Assembly (NCBI GenBank): GCA_002491245.1
Contig: DKVO01000015.1
Coordinates: 17,716 to 41,779 of the forward strand
Origin: Porphyromonadaceae bacterium UBA7176
GTDB lineage: Bacteria > Bacteroidota > Bacteroidia > Bacteroidales > Muribaculaceae
Direction: 5' to 3'
DNA: 24,064 nucleotides
The notes beneath the pieces were generated by a model. The model saw only the letters and a list, made by a program, of their open reading frames with translations. It had not been told where the DNA came from and searched no databases. Of the stretch, positions 8,921 to 17,353 are shown in pieces; the first letter of the stretch is position 1; each line of letters starts with the position of its first letter. The position numbers were made by a program, and so were the translations under genes.

Positions 8921-9007
8921 TTTGCTCATTTTTTTTTTTTTGATTAATTTTGCTGCTGAATGTTAGCAATAGAACAAGATTTGCTTTTGAAATTGTGATA
9001 TTTTGCT
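8921..9007. promoter_or_regulatory. AT-rich upstream region with four TTTGCT words and a 13-T tract
   Basis: The 220 bases before the metalloprotease gene hold no gene. TTTGCT occurs at 8921-8926, 8949-8954, 8980-8985 and 9002-9007. The inverse word AGCAA occurs at 8904-8908 and 8965-8969. A run of 13 T residues covers 8929-8941. Further on, a small hairpin CGGC-GAA-GCCG lies at 9029-9039. TATTTTG at 8999-9005 is one base short of a Bacteroidales -7 element. The cluster could be a regulator-binding region, but base composition alone may explain part of it. Confidence 0.35.
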
Positions 9008-9101
9008 AATGTGGCTGCGGAGTTGAGGCGGCGAAGCCGTGGATGATTGCGGAGTCTTTGAACAAGTGTTTAATTTTTAAATCATTAACAGTTATTATTT
9101 A

Positions 9102-11882
9102 ATGTCGAACATAATTTCGCGCGCTCTTGCGTTAATGGCCTTGCCGGTAATCTGTATATCATCGGCCGAGGCAATACCTGCAAGGCGCGGCATCATCAAT
9201 GTGGAGCAGCCCGACGGGACGACAATCGAGGCTCTACTCTATGGCGACGAGTACCATCATTATGCCACAACACCGGACGGAACACCACTCCAACGTGATG
9301 CAGAAGGATTCTTGCGTAAGGTAGACGTCGACCCTGCTGATTATGAAGCTGAGATGAGTGCAATGTCGGCGCGATCGCCGAAGCGCCTTTGGGCCAATAA
9401 CCGTATGCGGTCACAAATGAAAATAGCCGGTAATAAGGGATATGGTCTTGTGCCTGGATCGGTATTCCCGTCGGAAGGCAATCCGAAGGCACTTGTCATC
9501 CTTGTGGAGTACAGTGATGTTAAGTTTACTCTTCCGGATCCCTACGATTATTTCAGCCGAATGATCAACGAACGAGGTTTTTCCGACTATGGGGCTACCG
9601 GTTCGGCTGTCGATTATTTTGATGAGAACTCCGGAGGCCGTTTTGTTCCACAATTTGATGTCTATGGTCCGGTGACATTACCTAACGACCGTAAATATTA
9701 TGGAGAGAACAAGAGCGATGGCGACGATCGGCGCGCACATCTCATGGCAGTTGATGCGTGCCGTCTGCTCGACTCCTCGGTCGATTTCTCGCAGTACGAC
9801 AATGATGGGGATGGCGTAGTGGATAATGTGTTTATCTTTTTTGCCGGTGAGGCCGAGTCGTCGACCATGCAGGTTGATATGGTGTGGCCTCATGCTTATT
9901 TTCTATCGTATCTCACAGATACGCCTGTATATGTGGATGGAGTGCGTCTTGACCGTTATGCCTGTACGAACGAGTGGAATGGTGCCCGGCAAGGAATGGC
10001 GGCCCGTCCCGATGGTGTGGGAACGTTTATCCATGAGTTCTCGCATGTTATGGGTCTCCCTGATCTGTATTCCACAAACTATAGCTCAGCCTTCACTCCA
10101 GGCACATGGTCGGCACTCGACTACGGACCATATAATAACAATGGCTGCACCCCTCCGAATTACTCGGTGTTCGAACGCTATGCCCTTGGCTGGCTTCAGC
10201 CACGCGAGATAGTGTCGGCGGCGAATGTCCGTCTTGAAGATATCTCGCGAAACAATGCTGTGATGATACCGACCCCTAAGGATACTGAATTTTTCCTCTT
10301 TGAGAATCGGCAGCAGAGCGGATGGGATGAATTTATACCCGGACACGGAATGCTTGTATGGCATATCGATTATGATGCCGACAAATGGACGTTCAACAGT
10401 GTCAACAACACAGTGTCGCACCAGAATGTCGATATAGAGGAGGCCGACGGAATGTCGACAGAGGAGACCAGGGCCGATGATGCTTTCCCGGGAGGTCTTG
10501 GGCGTACATCTTTCACCGATACCACTATTCCGTCGATGCTTCCTTGGAGTGGTCGCTCAATCAATATGCCGGTGACCGATATTGCCGAAAGTGCCGACGG
10601 TATCATCACGTTCAAGGTTGCCGGAGGCCGGCCTGATATAGCTGTACCGGTGGTGTCGGATGCTACGGAAGTCAATCCCGGTGGCTTCACGGCGCAGTGG
10701 AGTGCGTCGGGAGAGACCGGTTGCTCATATACGTTGTCGGTTTATACACGTACATCTGCCGGAAACCGTGGGATAGTGTACGAACCCGGCTACAATCATC
10801 TCGCTGTAGGTCCGGTGACTTCTTATGTCGTGACCGGCCTCAAACCTGATACTCAATATTATTATTCCGTATGTACGGTAGTGAAAGAGGGAGAGAGCGA
10901 ACCTTCGGAAGAAAAAGCCGTGCGCACCGATCCTCCTACATTCGATTACCTTGTACCGGTTTCTCTGCCGGCCGAAGATGTGGCCCACGACTCATTTACA
11001 GCCCGATGGGAACCGATGGCAGGAGCTACAGGCTATTATCTCACAGTGCTTACTCCGATGGCTGATGGAGCACTCTCTGCTGTGTGTGATTTTACCGGTG
11101 GCATATCCGGGTTGCCTGAAGGATGGACAACTACTGCCACATCGACATATGCGATGAGCTCGAATTGCGGACAGTCGGCACCTTCGCTTCGTTTTACCAA
11201 GAGTGGTCAGATGCTTGAAACACGCGTATTCACCGACGATATCAGTTCTTTGAGTCTGTGGGCGCGTGGAGTGTCGACGGCAAGCGGTGACAAGATTATT
11301 GTCGAAGGTCGTGATATGGCCGGAAACTGGACAGAACTGTCGCAAATGCCAGTCACAACCACTTCGGGCGGAGGAATTATTGAAATGGATGTGCCGGCCG
11401 GCATCAGGGCTATACGCATAACGGCCGGCCAAAGCAAAGGCTCTATAGCGATCGATGATGTGACGGTGAGCTACGGAACTGCTTATTCAGACTCTCCTGT
11501 CGGGATGTATGATAAAAAACCGGTCGGGAATGTCTCTGAATATATGGTGTCTTCTCTCCTGCCGCAGACAGATTACAAGTATTTCGTGACCGCGACCGAT
11601 GGCGAGCTTGAGTCGATGCCGTCAGAAATTGTGGCGCTTACTACCAAAACTTCGACGGGTGTCGCCACTCCCGGTCAGGATATGTGTACGGTGTCGACCG
11701 AAGGTCGATCTGTGGTAGTGTCGGGCTGCAATGCCGATCGGCTTGATGTGTTCGATATCGCCGGACGCTGTGTTGCCTCTGTCCGTCTTTCTGGTGGATA
11801 TGCCAAGGTATCAGTCCTATCACCCGGGGTATATATACTTGCCGCCGACAATAAATTCATAGCAAAAACCAACATTAAATAA
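9102..11882 (+). CDS. Secreted M6-family metalloprotease with fibronectin type III and T9SS-like C-terminal domains
   Basis: A 926-residue secreted zinc protease of the immune inhibitor A (M6) type. Parts in order: signal peptide ending SAEA about residue 24; propeptide-like region (about 25-120); catalytic domain with HEFSH at 311-315 (HExxH, zinc ligands His311 and His315, Glu312 catalytic) followed by GLPDLYS; a fibronectin type III domain (about 507-608); a second one (about 618-850) into which a lectin-like/choice-of-anchor J-type beta domain is inserted (about 660-790, CDFTGG to IDDVTVSYG); and a C-terminal beta domain (about 853-926, VFDIAGR to GVYILAADNKF) of the type IX secretion sorting kind. 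It is followed five bases later by a giant surface protein, so the two are probably co-transcribed. The natural substrate is unknown. Confidence 0.88.
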   Translation: MSNIISRALALMALPVICISSAEAIPARRGIINVEQPDGTTIEALLYGDEYHHYATTPDGTPLQRDAEGFLRKVDVDPADYEAEMSAMSARSPKRLWANNRMRSQMKIAGNKGYGLVPGSVFPSEGNPKALVILVEYSDVKFTLPDPYDYFSRMINERGFSDYGATGSAVDYFDENSGGRFVPQFDVYGPVTLPNDRKYYGENKSDGDDRRAHLMAVDACRLLDSSVDFSQYDNDGDGVVDNVFIFFAGEAESSTMQVDMVWPHAYFLSYLTDTPVYVDGVRLDRYACTNEWNGARQGMAARPDGVGTFIHEFSHVMGLPDLYSTNYSSAFTPGTWSALDYGPYNNNGCTPPNYSVFERYALGWLQPREIVSAANVRLEDISRNNAVMIPTPKDTEFFLFENRQQSGWDEFIPGHGMLVWHIDYDADKWTFNSVNNTVSHQNVDIEEADGMSTEETRADDAFPGGLGRTSFTDTTIPSMLPWSGRSINMPVTDIAESADGIITFKVAGGRPDIAVPVVSDATEVNPGGFTAQWSASGETGCSYTLSVYTRTSAGNRGIVYEPGYNHLAVGPVTSYVVTGLKPDTQYYYSVCTVVKEGESEPSEEKAVRTDPPTFDYLVPVSLPAEDVAHDSFTARWEPMAGATGYYLTVLTPMADGALSAVCDFTGGISGLPEGWTTTATSTYAMSSNCGQSAPSLRFTKSGQMLETRVFTDDISSLSLWARGVSTASGDKIIVEGRDMAGNWTELSQMPVTTTSGGGIIEMDVPAGIRAIRITAGQSKGSIAIDDVTVSYGTAYSDSPVGMYDKKPVGNVSEYMVSSLLPQTDYKYFVTATDGELESMPSEIVALTTKTSTGVATPGQDMCTVSTEGRSVVVSGCNADRLDVFDIAGRCVASVRLSGGYAKVSVLSPGVYILAADNKFIAKTNIK

Positions 11883-11887
11883 GTAAT

Positions 11888-14800
11888 ATGCATAATCTAA
11901 AGACAATGCTTTTGCCGGCTGTGGCAGCTTGCATGCTTGCCGCAGTACCGGTAACTGCCGCGCCTCCGCAGGCAGTGAAGAAAGCCCCGACTGCCAACCG
12001 CCTGTATACGCGGCCAACCGCCGACATCGCAAGCAAGAGCTATTCGCAATTGCTCAAGACTCCGAGTGCGCGCTATGTAACAGTGGCCGATGCGCAGACA
12101 GATCCACAACTGCCGGTTATTATCGGTGGTATGATTGATTCAAAAACATGGGAAACAACAGGATCGGCTTACGGCCTTTACCAACTTCCGGCAAAAGAGG
12201 GCGAAGGTTTCCGTTTCGTTCGCTCTGAGATTTTCCCTAATGGAGGTGGTGTCGAGGCCGATGGCTCTTATTATGCCTGCGAGGTGGAAGAGAGCAGCGA
12301 CGGTGTTTCAATCATTATCAGGGCGTACGATACAGAGACATGGCGCAATACACGCTCGTTCTCGCCCGGTGATTATTCATTCATAGCCACCGATGTGGCC
12401 CATGATCCCTTGACAGGCGAGAATTACGGCTGTCTGTGGGATACGTCCGGCTCCGGTTATATGTTCGGCACTATCGACTACAAGAATGGAGTGACACGAA
12501 AGATTGCCACCCTTGAAAATATGTGGAATGCTGTGGCTATCGACCGCGATGGAACCATATATGCCATCGACCAGCAGATGGTTGAGAATGGTCCGGTTGT
12601 GGAGTGCGTCAAATCGAGCCTGTACACGGTCAACCGCGAAACCGGAGCTATGACTCTTGTCGGTGAAACCGGTCTTCTGCCTTACTATGCATCATCGGCG
12701 GTCATCGACCCACGGACCGGCAGAATGTTCTGGAGTGTTACTCCTAAGGACGATGACCAGTCGGCTCTCTATGAGGTAAACAAATCGACCGGTGCATGTT
12801 CCTTGGTTTATCGTTACCCGGCGGCTGAGCAGTTCATGGGCATGTATGTGCCTGCTCCACTTGCCGAAGACGATGCCCCGGCAGCTGTAACAGACCTGTC
12901 GGCAGTTTTCTCGCTTGGCAGCCTGTCGGGCACAGTCAATTTCACTGTGCCGACGCTCACTTACGGAGGTGCGCGAGGTCAGGGCGAAATCTCGTATGAT
13001 ATATTCTGTGGCAATACGACTGTCGCCAAGGGTAAGACCGAGTGGGGCAAGACAGAGGCTGTGCCTGTAGTGCTTACAGCTGGCGGCGAGGTTGAGTTCA
13101 CAGTTGTCCTTACTAATGCGGCCGGAGCTTCTCCCAAAGAAAAGGTCAAGACTTTTGCCGGTACAGATGTCCCCAAATCACCGGAAGTCAAGGCTTCGTG
13201 GGCCGATGGTGTCATGTCCGTTACCTGGACTGTACCCGAAGGGTCGGTCAACGGAGGCTATGTCGATCCGGCGGCATTCACTTACAAAGTGACTCGTATG
13301 CCCGATCAGACAGTTGTTGCTGCCGCCACGAAAGATACTTCCTTTAGTGAAAACATCGCAGAGCCTGAGGAAGTAGTGTCATACTATTATACTGTAGAGG
13401 CTGTCTACGACCGTAAGACATCGGCTCCCGGTGTGTCGAACCGTATCGTGCTCGGGGCTGCGACAGCGCCTTATGTCATAGACTTCTCTGAGGTAGACGA
13501 CCTTGAGGGCGTGACAATCATAAATGTGGAGCCGGATTCGAAGACCTGGGCCCTTTCGGGTGGCGCACTACTGATTAAGGAAGACAGGCTGTTTGAGAAA
13601 GACGACTGGGTTATTACGGCTCCTATCCGGCTTGTCCCGGGCTCTGTCTATGCGATAAGCGCCGAAGCCAGCAGTCAGGGAACCCGTTATCCCGAATCTA
13701 TAGAAATTTTCAGTGGCGACAATAATACCGCCGAAGGTATGGTGAACGAGATTGTTGGCAAAACTACTGTTGCAACCAGCTCGTCGAATGCCTATCAGAC
13801 GTTTACCGGTTATTATGCGCCCGAACATGAGGAGACAATCTATGTCGGTGTCCATGCATGCTCGCCGGCTGATGTCTATAATTTGCGTCTGAGGTCAATA
13901 TCTGTGACTGCTGCATTTACCACAACAGCTCCGGGTGCCGTTACCGACTTTATGGTTACTCCTGATGCAGGTGGTGCACTCAGTGTGGATATCAGCCTTA
14001 ATGCCCCGGAAACCGATTACGACGGAAATCCGTTGGCAGATCTCACCAAAGTTTGCATCTATCGTAATGGTACTGAAATTTATTCTAAGGAAAATCCGGC
14101 TCTTGGTGAAGCGATATCGTTTACCGATATTGATGTAATCACCGGAGAGTATACATATTCGGCCATCGCATACAACAACAACGGCCGTGGTAAAGAGACC
14201 AAAACGACAGTCTTTGTCGGTGTCGGCACCCCTGTGGCACCTGAAATGGTAACGATTGCCGAAACAGAAAATAACGGTGAAGTGAAACTTTCGTGGAAGG
14301 CTGTCACGACAGATACCAAAGGCTATGCTCTCAACCCCGACCTTGTGACATATTCGATCTATGCTCCCAATGCCGATGCTACGTCGTGGGTACCTGTAGT
14401 TACCGGAGTCACCGGTACTACACACACTATGATGGCTACAGAAGCTGATAACCAGATTTTTGCATACTATGCGATAGCTGCAGTAACAAAAGGCGGAGTA
14501 TCGGAAGGTACAGCGACCGAATTTATTGCGGTGGGTAAACCGTTTGCTCTTCCCTATAAGGAGACATTTGCCAATGGATCGATCAGCTCTCTCTATACAT
14601 ATACCGGTCTTTCTGGCGATTGGGCGGTTGTGACCAATAATCCGGAATATCTTGCCCAGGCCGACGACAATGGTTTCGCACAGATGTTCGGAGAGTATTA
14701 CGGCAGCAGTGCCGACCTTATTTCGGGTAAGATCGACCTTGCCGGAGCACAGAATCCCATACTTAATTTCAGCACTTTCAACTATTTCACGACTACTTAC

Positions 14801-16438
14801 GGACCCGACTACAATACCATAGAGGTATATGTCCGTCCGGTTGGTGGCGAGTGGACTCGCGAAATGGAAGTTCTCGTCAACGATGTTGCCGATCCCAACC
14901 GCTGGGGTGCAGTATCGGTGAATTTGTCGAAATATACTGGCAAACAGGTGCAGCTGCTCTTCCGGGCAACCAACTATGTGTACGATACCACGACTATCGA
15001 CCAAATACGGGTTGGAAATGGTGTGGACCATAACCTCAGCCTCACTGCCATATCCGCTCCGGCGACCGTTAATCAGGGCGAGGAGTTCGCTATCGGAGTC
15101 AAAGTCGACAACACAGGACTCAATGATGCCGGCGAATTTACGGTAGAACTCTATCGTGATGGTGCGCTCGCTGCATCGCAGGCTATTGAGTCGCTTCGTG
15201 CCGGACGCTCTGCCGATGTAAGTTTCAAGCATGTGTTTACACCTCTCGACGAGGAAGAAGCAGAGTTCCATGCTGCTCTTGTCTATGGTCCCGATATGGT
15301 TTCTGACGATAATAAATCATCAGTGACAACGGTGAAGCCAAATCTCAGTACATTGCCGACAGTGCCTTATCTGCGTGGAGAGTTGCGCAACGGTGTGGTC
15401 GTTCTTGAATGGGATGAACCCGATACTGATAATGCTAATCCTGAGCCTATAACCGAAGACTTCTCGGCAGCCGAGTCCTATGCCACAACCGGCCAGTGCG
15501 GATGGACATTCATCGATGCCGACGGTGCTCCTACTCAGGATGCCGAATACGTAATTGGTGTGACTGATATCGACGGCAAACCAATCACAGCTCCCGGTAT
15601 CGGCGATAATTCGCCTCTTGGTTGGGCTGTTGTAGACCATACTTATGGTTTTGGCATAGTTTCAACTTTAGAACCTCATGCCGGTAATAAAATGCTCATC
15701 GCGCTTGCTTCGAATGGTAAAGCCAATGACGACTGGGCGATATCTCCCGAACTCTTCGGCGGAGCACAGACCATAACTTTCTGGGCTAAGTCGAAAGAAG
15801 AAGATCCGGAATGGGCAGAATGGTCGACCGAGAAGTTTGAGATTTTATATTCGACCACAGGTACGGAGACTTCTGATTTCATCAAGATTTCAGACGAATC
15901 AGTAATGAGCAAGCAGTGGGTTAAATTTACCGCAGACCTTCCTGAAGGTGCGAAGTATTTCGCCATCAGGTATGTGTCGGAAGACTGCTACTCGATGATG
16001 ATTGATGATTTCACATTTATTCCGGCCGGAGCAGTGGCAGATATAAGCCTGATGGGTTATAATGTGTACCGTGACGGTGTCAAGGCTAACGAGGATACCG
16101 TGGAAGACAATATGTACACCGACGAAGAGTCTCCCTCGGGTGATCATTCATATGTTGTGACAGCACTTTACGACAAAGGCGAGAGCCGGGCTTCAAATAT
16201 CGTAAATCTCACTACATCGGGTATAGGTGATGCCGCTCTTGATGGAGTAAGGATAACTGTAGAAGGTCGCACCATAGTTGTGACAGGTGCCGAAGGCCGT
16301 CTGGTTTCAATCACTTCTGTCGATGGAAAGGTTCTTACTACCGCTACGGCCGGAGTACGGGAGTCCCACACAGTTGGTGTGGCTGGAGTTTATCTCGTCA
16401 GCATCAATGGTGAGGGTGTCAAGGTGATTGTTCGCTGA
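11888..16438 (+). CDS. Giant multidomain surface protein (propeller-like, FnIII, choice-of-anchor J, CARDB, T9SS-like C-terminus)
   Basis: A 1516-residue exported protein without a recognised catalytic motif. After a signal peptide (cut near VTAA, residue 25) it shows: a beta-propeller-like region with repeated AIDRDGTIYAID and VIDPRTGRMFW strands (about 76-327); fibronectin type III-like domains (about 328-524); a choice-of-anchor J/cleaved-adhesin-like domain (about 527-677); two more FnIII-like domains (about 680-884); a second anchor J domain (about 886-1044, FNYFTTTYGPDYNTIEVYV); a CARDB-like domain (about 1050-1147); a third anchor J domain (about 1186-1382, ending MMIDDFTFIPAG); an FnIII domain; and a C-terminal type IX sorting-like domain (about 1444-1516, ending VYLVSINGEGVKVIVR). 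It may be an adhesin, a matrix protein or a partner or substrate of the upstream protease. This is inferred from architecture only. Confidence 0.82.
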   Translation: MHNLKTMLLPAVAACMLAAVPVTAAPPQAVKKAPTANRLYTRPTADIASKSYSQLLKTPSARYVTVADAQTDPQLPVIIGGMIDSKTWETTGSAYGLYQLPAKEGEGFRFVRSEIFPNGGGVEADGSYYACEVEESSDGVSIIIRAYDTETWRNTRSFSPGDYSFIATDVAHDPLTGENYGCLWDTSGSGYMFGTIDYKNGVTRKIATLENMWNAVAIDRDGTIYAIDQQMVENGPVVECVKSSLYTVNRETGAMTLVGETGLLPYYASSAVIDPRTGRMFWSVTPKDDDQSALYEVNKSTGACSLVYRYPAAEQFMGMYVPAPLAEDDAPAAVTDLSAVFSLGSLSGTVNFTVPTLTYGGARGQGEISYDIFCGNTTVAKGKTEWGKTEAVPVVLTAGGEVEFTVVLTNAAGASPKEKVKTFAGTDVPKSPEVKASWADGVMSVTWTVPEGSVNGGYVDPAAFTYKVTRMPDQTVVAAATKDTSFSENIAEPEEVVSYYYTVEAVYDRKTSAPGVSNRIVLGAATAPYVIDFSEVDDLEGVTIINVEPDSKTWALSGGALLIKEDRLFEKDDWVITAPIRLVPGSVYAISAEASSQGTRYPESIEIFSGDNNTAEGMVNEIVGKTTVATSSSNAYQTFTGYYAPEHEETIYVGVHACSPADVYNLRLRSISVTAAFTTTAPGAVTDFMVTPDAGGALSVDISLNAPETDYDGNPLADLTKVCIYRNGTEIYSKENPALGEAISFTDIDVITGEYTYSAIAYNNNGRGKETKTTVFVGVGTPVAPEMVTIAETENNGEVKLSWKAVTTDTKGYALNPDLVTYSIYAPNADATSWVPVVTGVTGTTHTMMATEADNQIFAYYAIAAVTKGGVSEGTATEFIAVGKPFALPYKETFANGSISSLYTYTGLSGDWAVVTNNPEYLAQADDNGFAQMFGEYYGSSADLISGKIDLAGAQNPILNFSTFNYFTTTYGPDYNTIEVYVRPVGGEWTREMEVLVNDVADPNRWGAVSVNLSKYTGKQVQLLFRATNYVYDTTTIDQIRVGNGVDHNLSLTAISAPATVNQGEEFAIGVKVDNTGLNDAGEFTVELYRDGALAASQAIESLRAGRSADVSFKHVFTPLDEEEAEFHAALVYGPDMVSDDNKSSVTTVKPNLSTLPTVPYLRGELRNGVVVLEWDEPDTDNANPEPITEDFSAAESYATTGQCGWTFIDADGAPTQDAEYVIGVTDIDGKPITAPGIGDNSPLGWAVVDHTYGFGIVSTLEPHAGNKMLIALASNGKANDDWAISPELFGGAQTITFWAKSKEEDPEWAEWSTEKFEILYSTTGTETSDFIKISDESVMSKQWVKFTADLPEGAKYFAIRYVSEDCYSMMIDDFTFIPAGAVADISLMGYNVYRDGVKANEDTVEDNMYTDEESPSGDHSYVVTALYDKGESRASNIVNLTTSGIGDAALDGVRITVEGRTIVVTGAEGRLVSITSVDGKVLTTATAGVRESHTVGVAGVYLVSINGEGVKVIVR

Positions 16439-16460
16439 TATATCACTTTCTTAATATAAT

Positions 16461-16503
16461 CAGGGCCGCGTCAGGAAGAGTGACGCGGCCCTGTCGTTTT
16501 TTT
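16461..16503 (+). terminator. Strong Rho-independent terminator between convergent genes
   Basis: A perfect 13-bp stem, CAGGGCCGCGTCA (16461-16473) with TGACGCGGCCCTG (16481-16493), has a seven-base loop and is followed by TCG and seven T residues. The T-tail is on the plus strand, so it serves the surface-protein operon. On the minus strand the hairpin is not followed by a T-run, so it is a weaker stop for the convergent nucleotidyltransferase gene. Confidence 0.92.
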
Positions 16504-16516
16504 GTTTTTTCTTTTT

Positions 16517-17230
16517 TTAGCCGTGCTGGGCGAGGAATTGCTCGGCTTTGATGCGGTCGGAGACGTGGTCGACGTCGAAAGCTTTGCTTATTACGAACGG
16601 GCGTACGGTGACTTTGTCGCCTACGGCGAGGATGCGTTGGAAGTCGCTTGTCGATGCCGGATAGCCGTCGGCCTGGGCAGCATCCATTATGGCGTCGGAG
16701 ATGCCGTATATTCCGGCCGATACTATGGGTGTTCCGGGGAACGGCTCGCCGCCGTAGCGGTAGTCGACAACTTCAGTCTCGTCGTCGGATAGCTTGGCGT
16801 AGAGAGGGCTTTCGTCGTCGACATAACGTGTCAGTGCCATGATGGCTTCTCTGTCGGGCATGGCTTCGACTGCTCGGACATATTCCTTGAACTCGGCTGT
16901 CGGGAAAATCGCATCGACCGTGAGTGCGATGAATTTGCCTTTGATGCCGGCTGCGGCCTCGCTGAGTGAGTAGAAGGAGTTGTCGGATATGATAGGCCGG
17001 AATTCGATGGGGAGCTCTCCCGAGTCGCGCAGAGCTGCGAGGTGGGTGTTGAGGTCTTCCATAGCCGGATTTGTGACGATGTGTATGCTTTCGGCACCGC
17101 ATTCGACGAGCACTCTTGCGAGCCTCTCTATCATGGGTTTGCCAAGGATGCTTACCATCGGTTTTGAAGCTTTTTCGCCTTCGCGCAGCAGGCGCGATCC
17201 TTGTCCAGCGGCTAAGATACAATATTTCAT
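16517..17230 (-). CDS. Sugar/inositol-phosphate-type nucleotidyltransferase (NTP_transferase family)
   Basis: A 237-residue cytoplasmic nucleotidyltransferase with a Rossmann-like GT-A fold. Visible motifs: LAAGQGSRL (residues 6-14, nucleotide-binding loop), SKPM (Lys23), a metal-binding Asp106 in TVDAIFP, and Asp219/Asp221 near the C-terminus in FDVDHVSD. Length fits a single-domain enzyme. The family transfers a nucleotide to a phosphorylated sugar, polyol or choline. Next to inositol-lipid genes, an inositol-1-phosphate cytidylyltransferase role is attractive but not shown by any residue I can read. It is divergent from the seven-gene lipid operon and shares its 123-base upstream region. 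Other options are a sugar-nucleotide enzyme for capsule or glycolipid. Confidence 0.85.
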   Translation of the reverse strand: MKYCILAAGQGSRLLREGEKASKPMVSILGKPMIERLARVLVECGAESIHIVTNPAMEDLNTHLAALRDSGELPIEFRPIISDNSFYSLSEAAAGIKGKFIALTVDAIFPTAEFKEYVRAVEAMPDREAIMALTRYVDDESPLYAKLSDDETEVVDYRYGGEPFPGTPIVSAGIYGISDAIMDAAQADGYPASTSDFQRILAVGDKVTVRPFVISKAFDVDHVSDRIKAEQFLAQHG

Positions 17231-17257
17231 AGGGTATGTTTGCTGATTGGTTTGTTA

Positions 17258-17265
17258 CAAAATTA
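17258..17265 (-). promoter_or_regulatory. Candidate -7 element for the nucleotidyltransferase gene
   Basis: On the minus strand this reads TAATTTTG, matching TAnnTTTG, 28 bases before the start codon. A clear TTTG at -33 is not seen. Confidence 0.4.
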
Positions 17266-17294
17266 TAAAAAATATGGTTTAATAACAGTGTCGA

Positions 17295-17326
17295 TTTGTC
17301 GGAATTGGATAAAAATAGTACTTTTG
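17295..17326 (+). promoter_or_regulatory. Promoter of the seven-gene lipid operon
   Basis: TTTG at 17295-17298 and TACTTTTG at 17319-17326 are separated by 20 bases, a full match to the Bacteroidales -33/-7 pattern. The leader to the first start codon would be about 20 bases. The -7 octamer is identical to that before the inositol-phosphate synthase gene. Confidence 0.7.
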
Positions 17327-17353
17327 TAGCCTCTAAACGATACCAATCATCCT

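Noticed and set aside
7698..8969. 423-codon open frame on the minus strand opposite the SusD-like gene
   Set aside because: It is antisense to a clear SusD coding region, shows no family motif and runs through the terminator. The opening is a by-product of codon choice on the other strand.
13895..15271. 458-codon open frame on the minus strand inside the giant surface-protein gene
   Set aside because: Antisense to a well-structured multidomain protein. The translation has no recognisable domain.
16461..16503. Considered as a bidirectional terminator for both converging genes
   Set aside because: The T-tail is only on the plus-strand side. The minus-strand continuation is mixed sequence.
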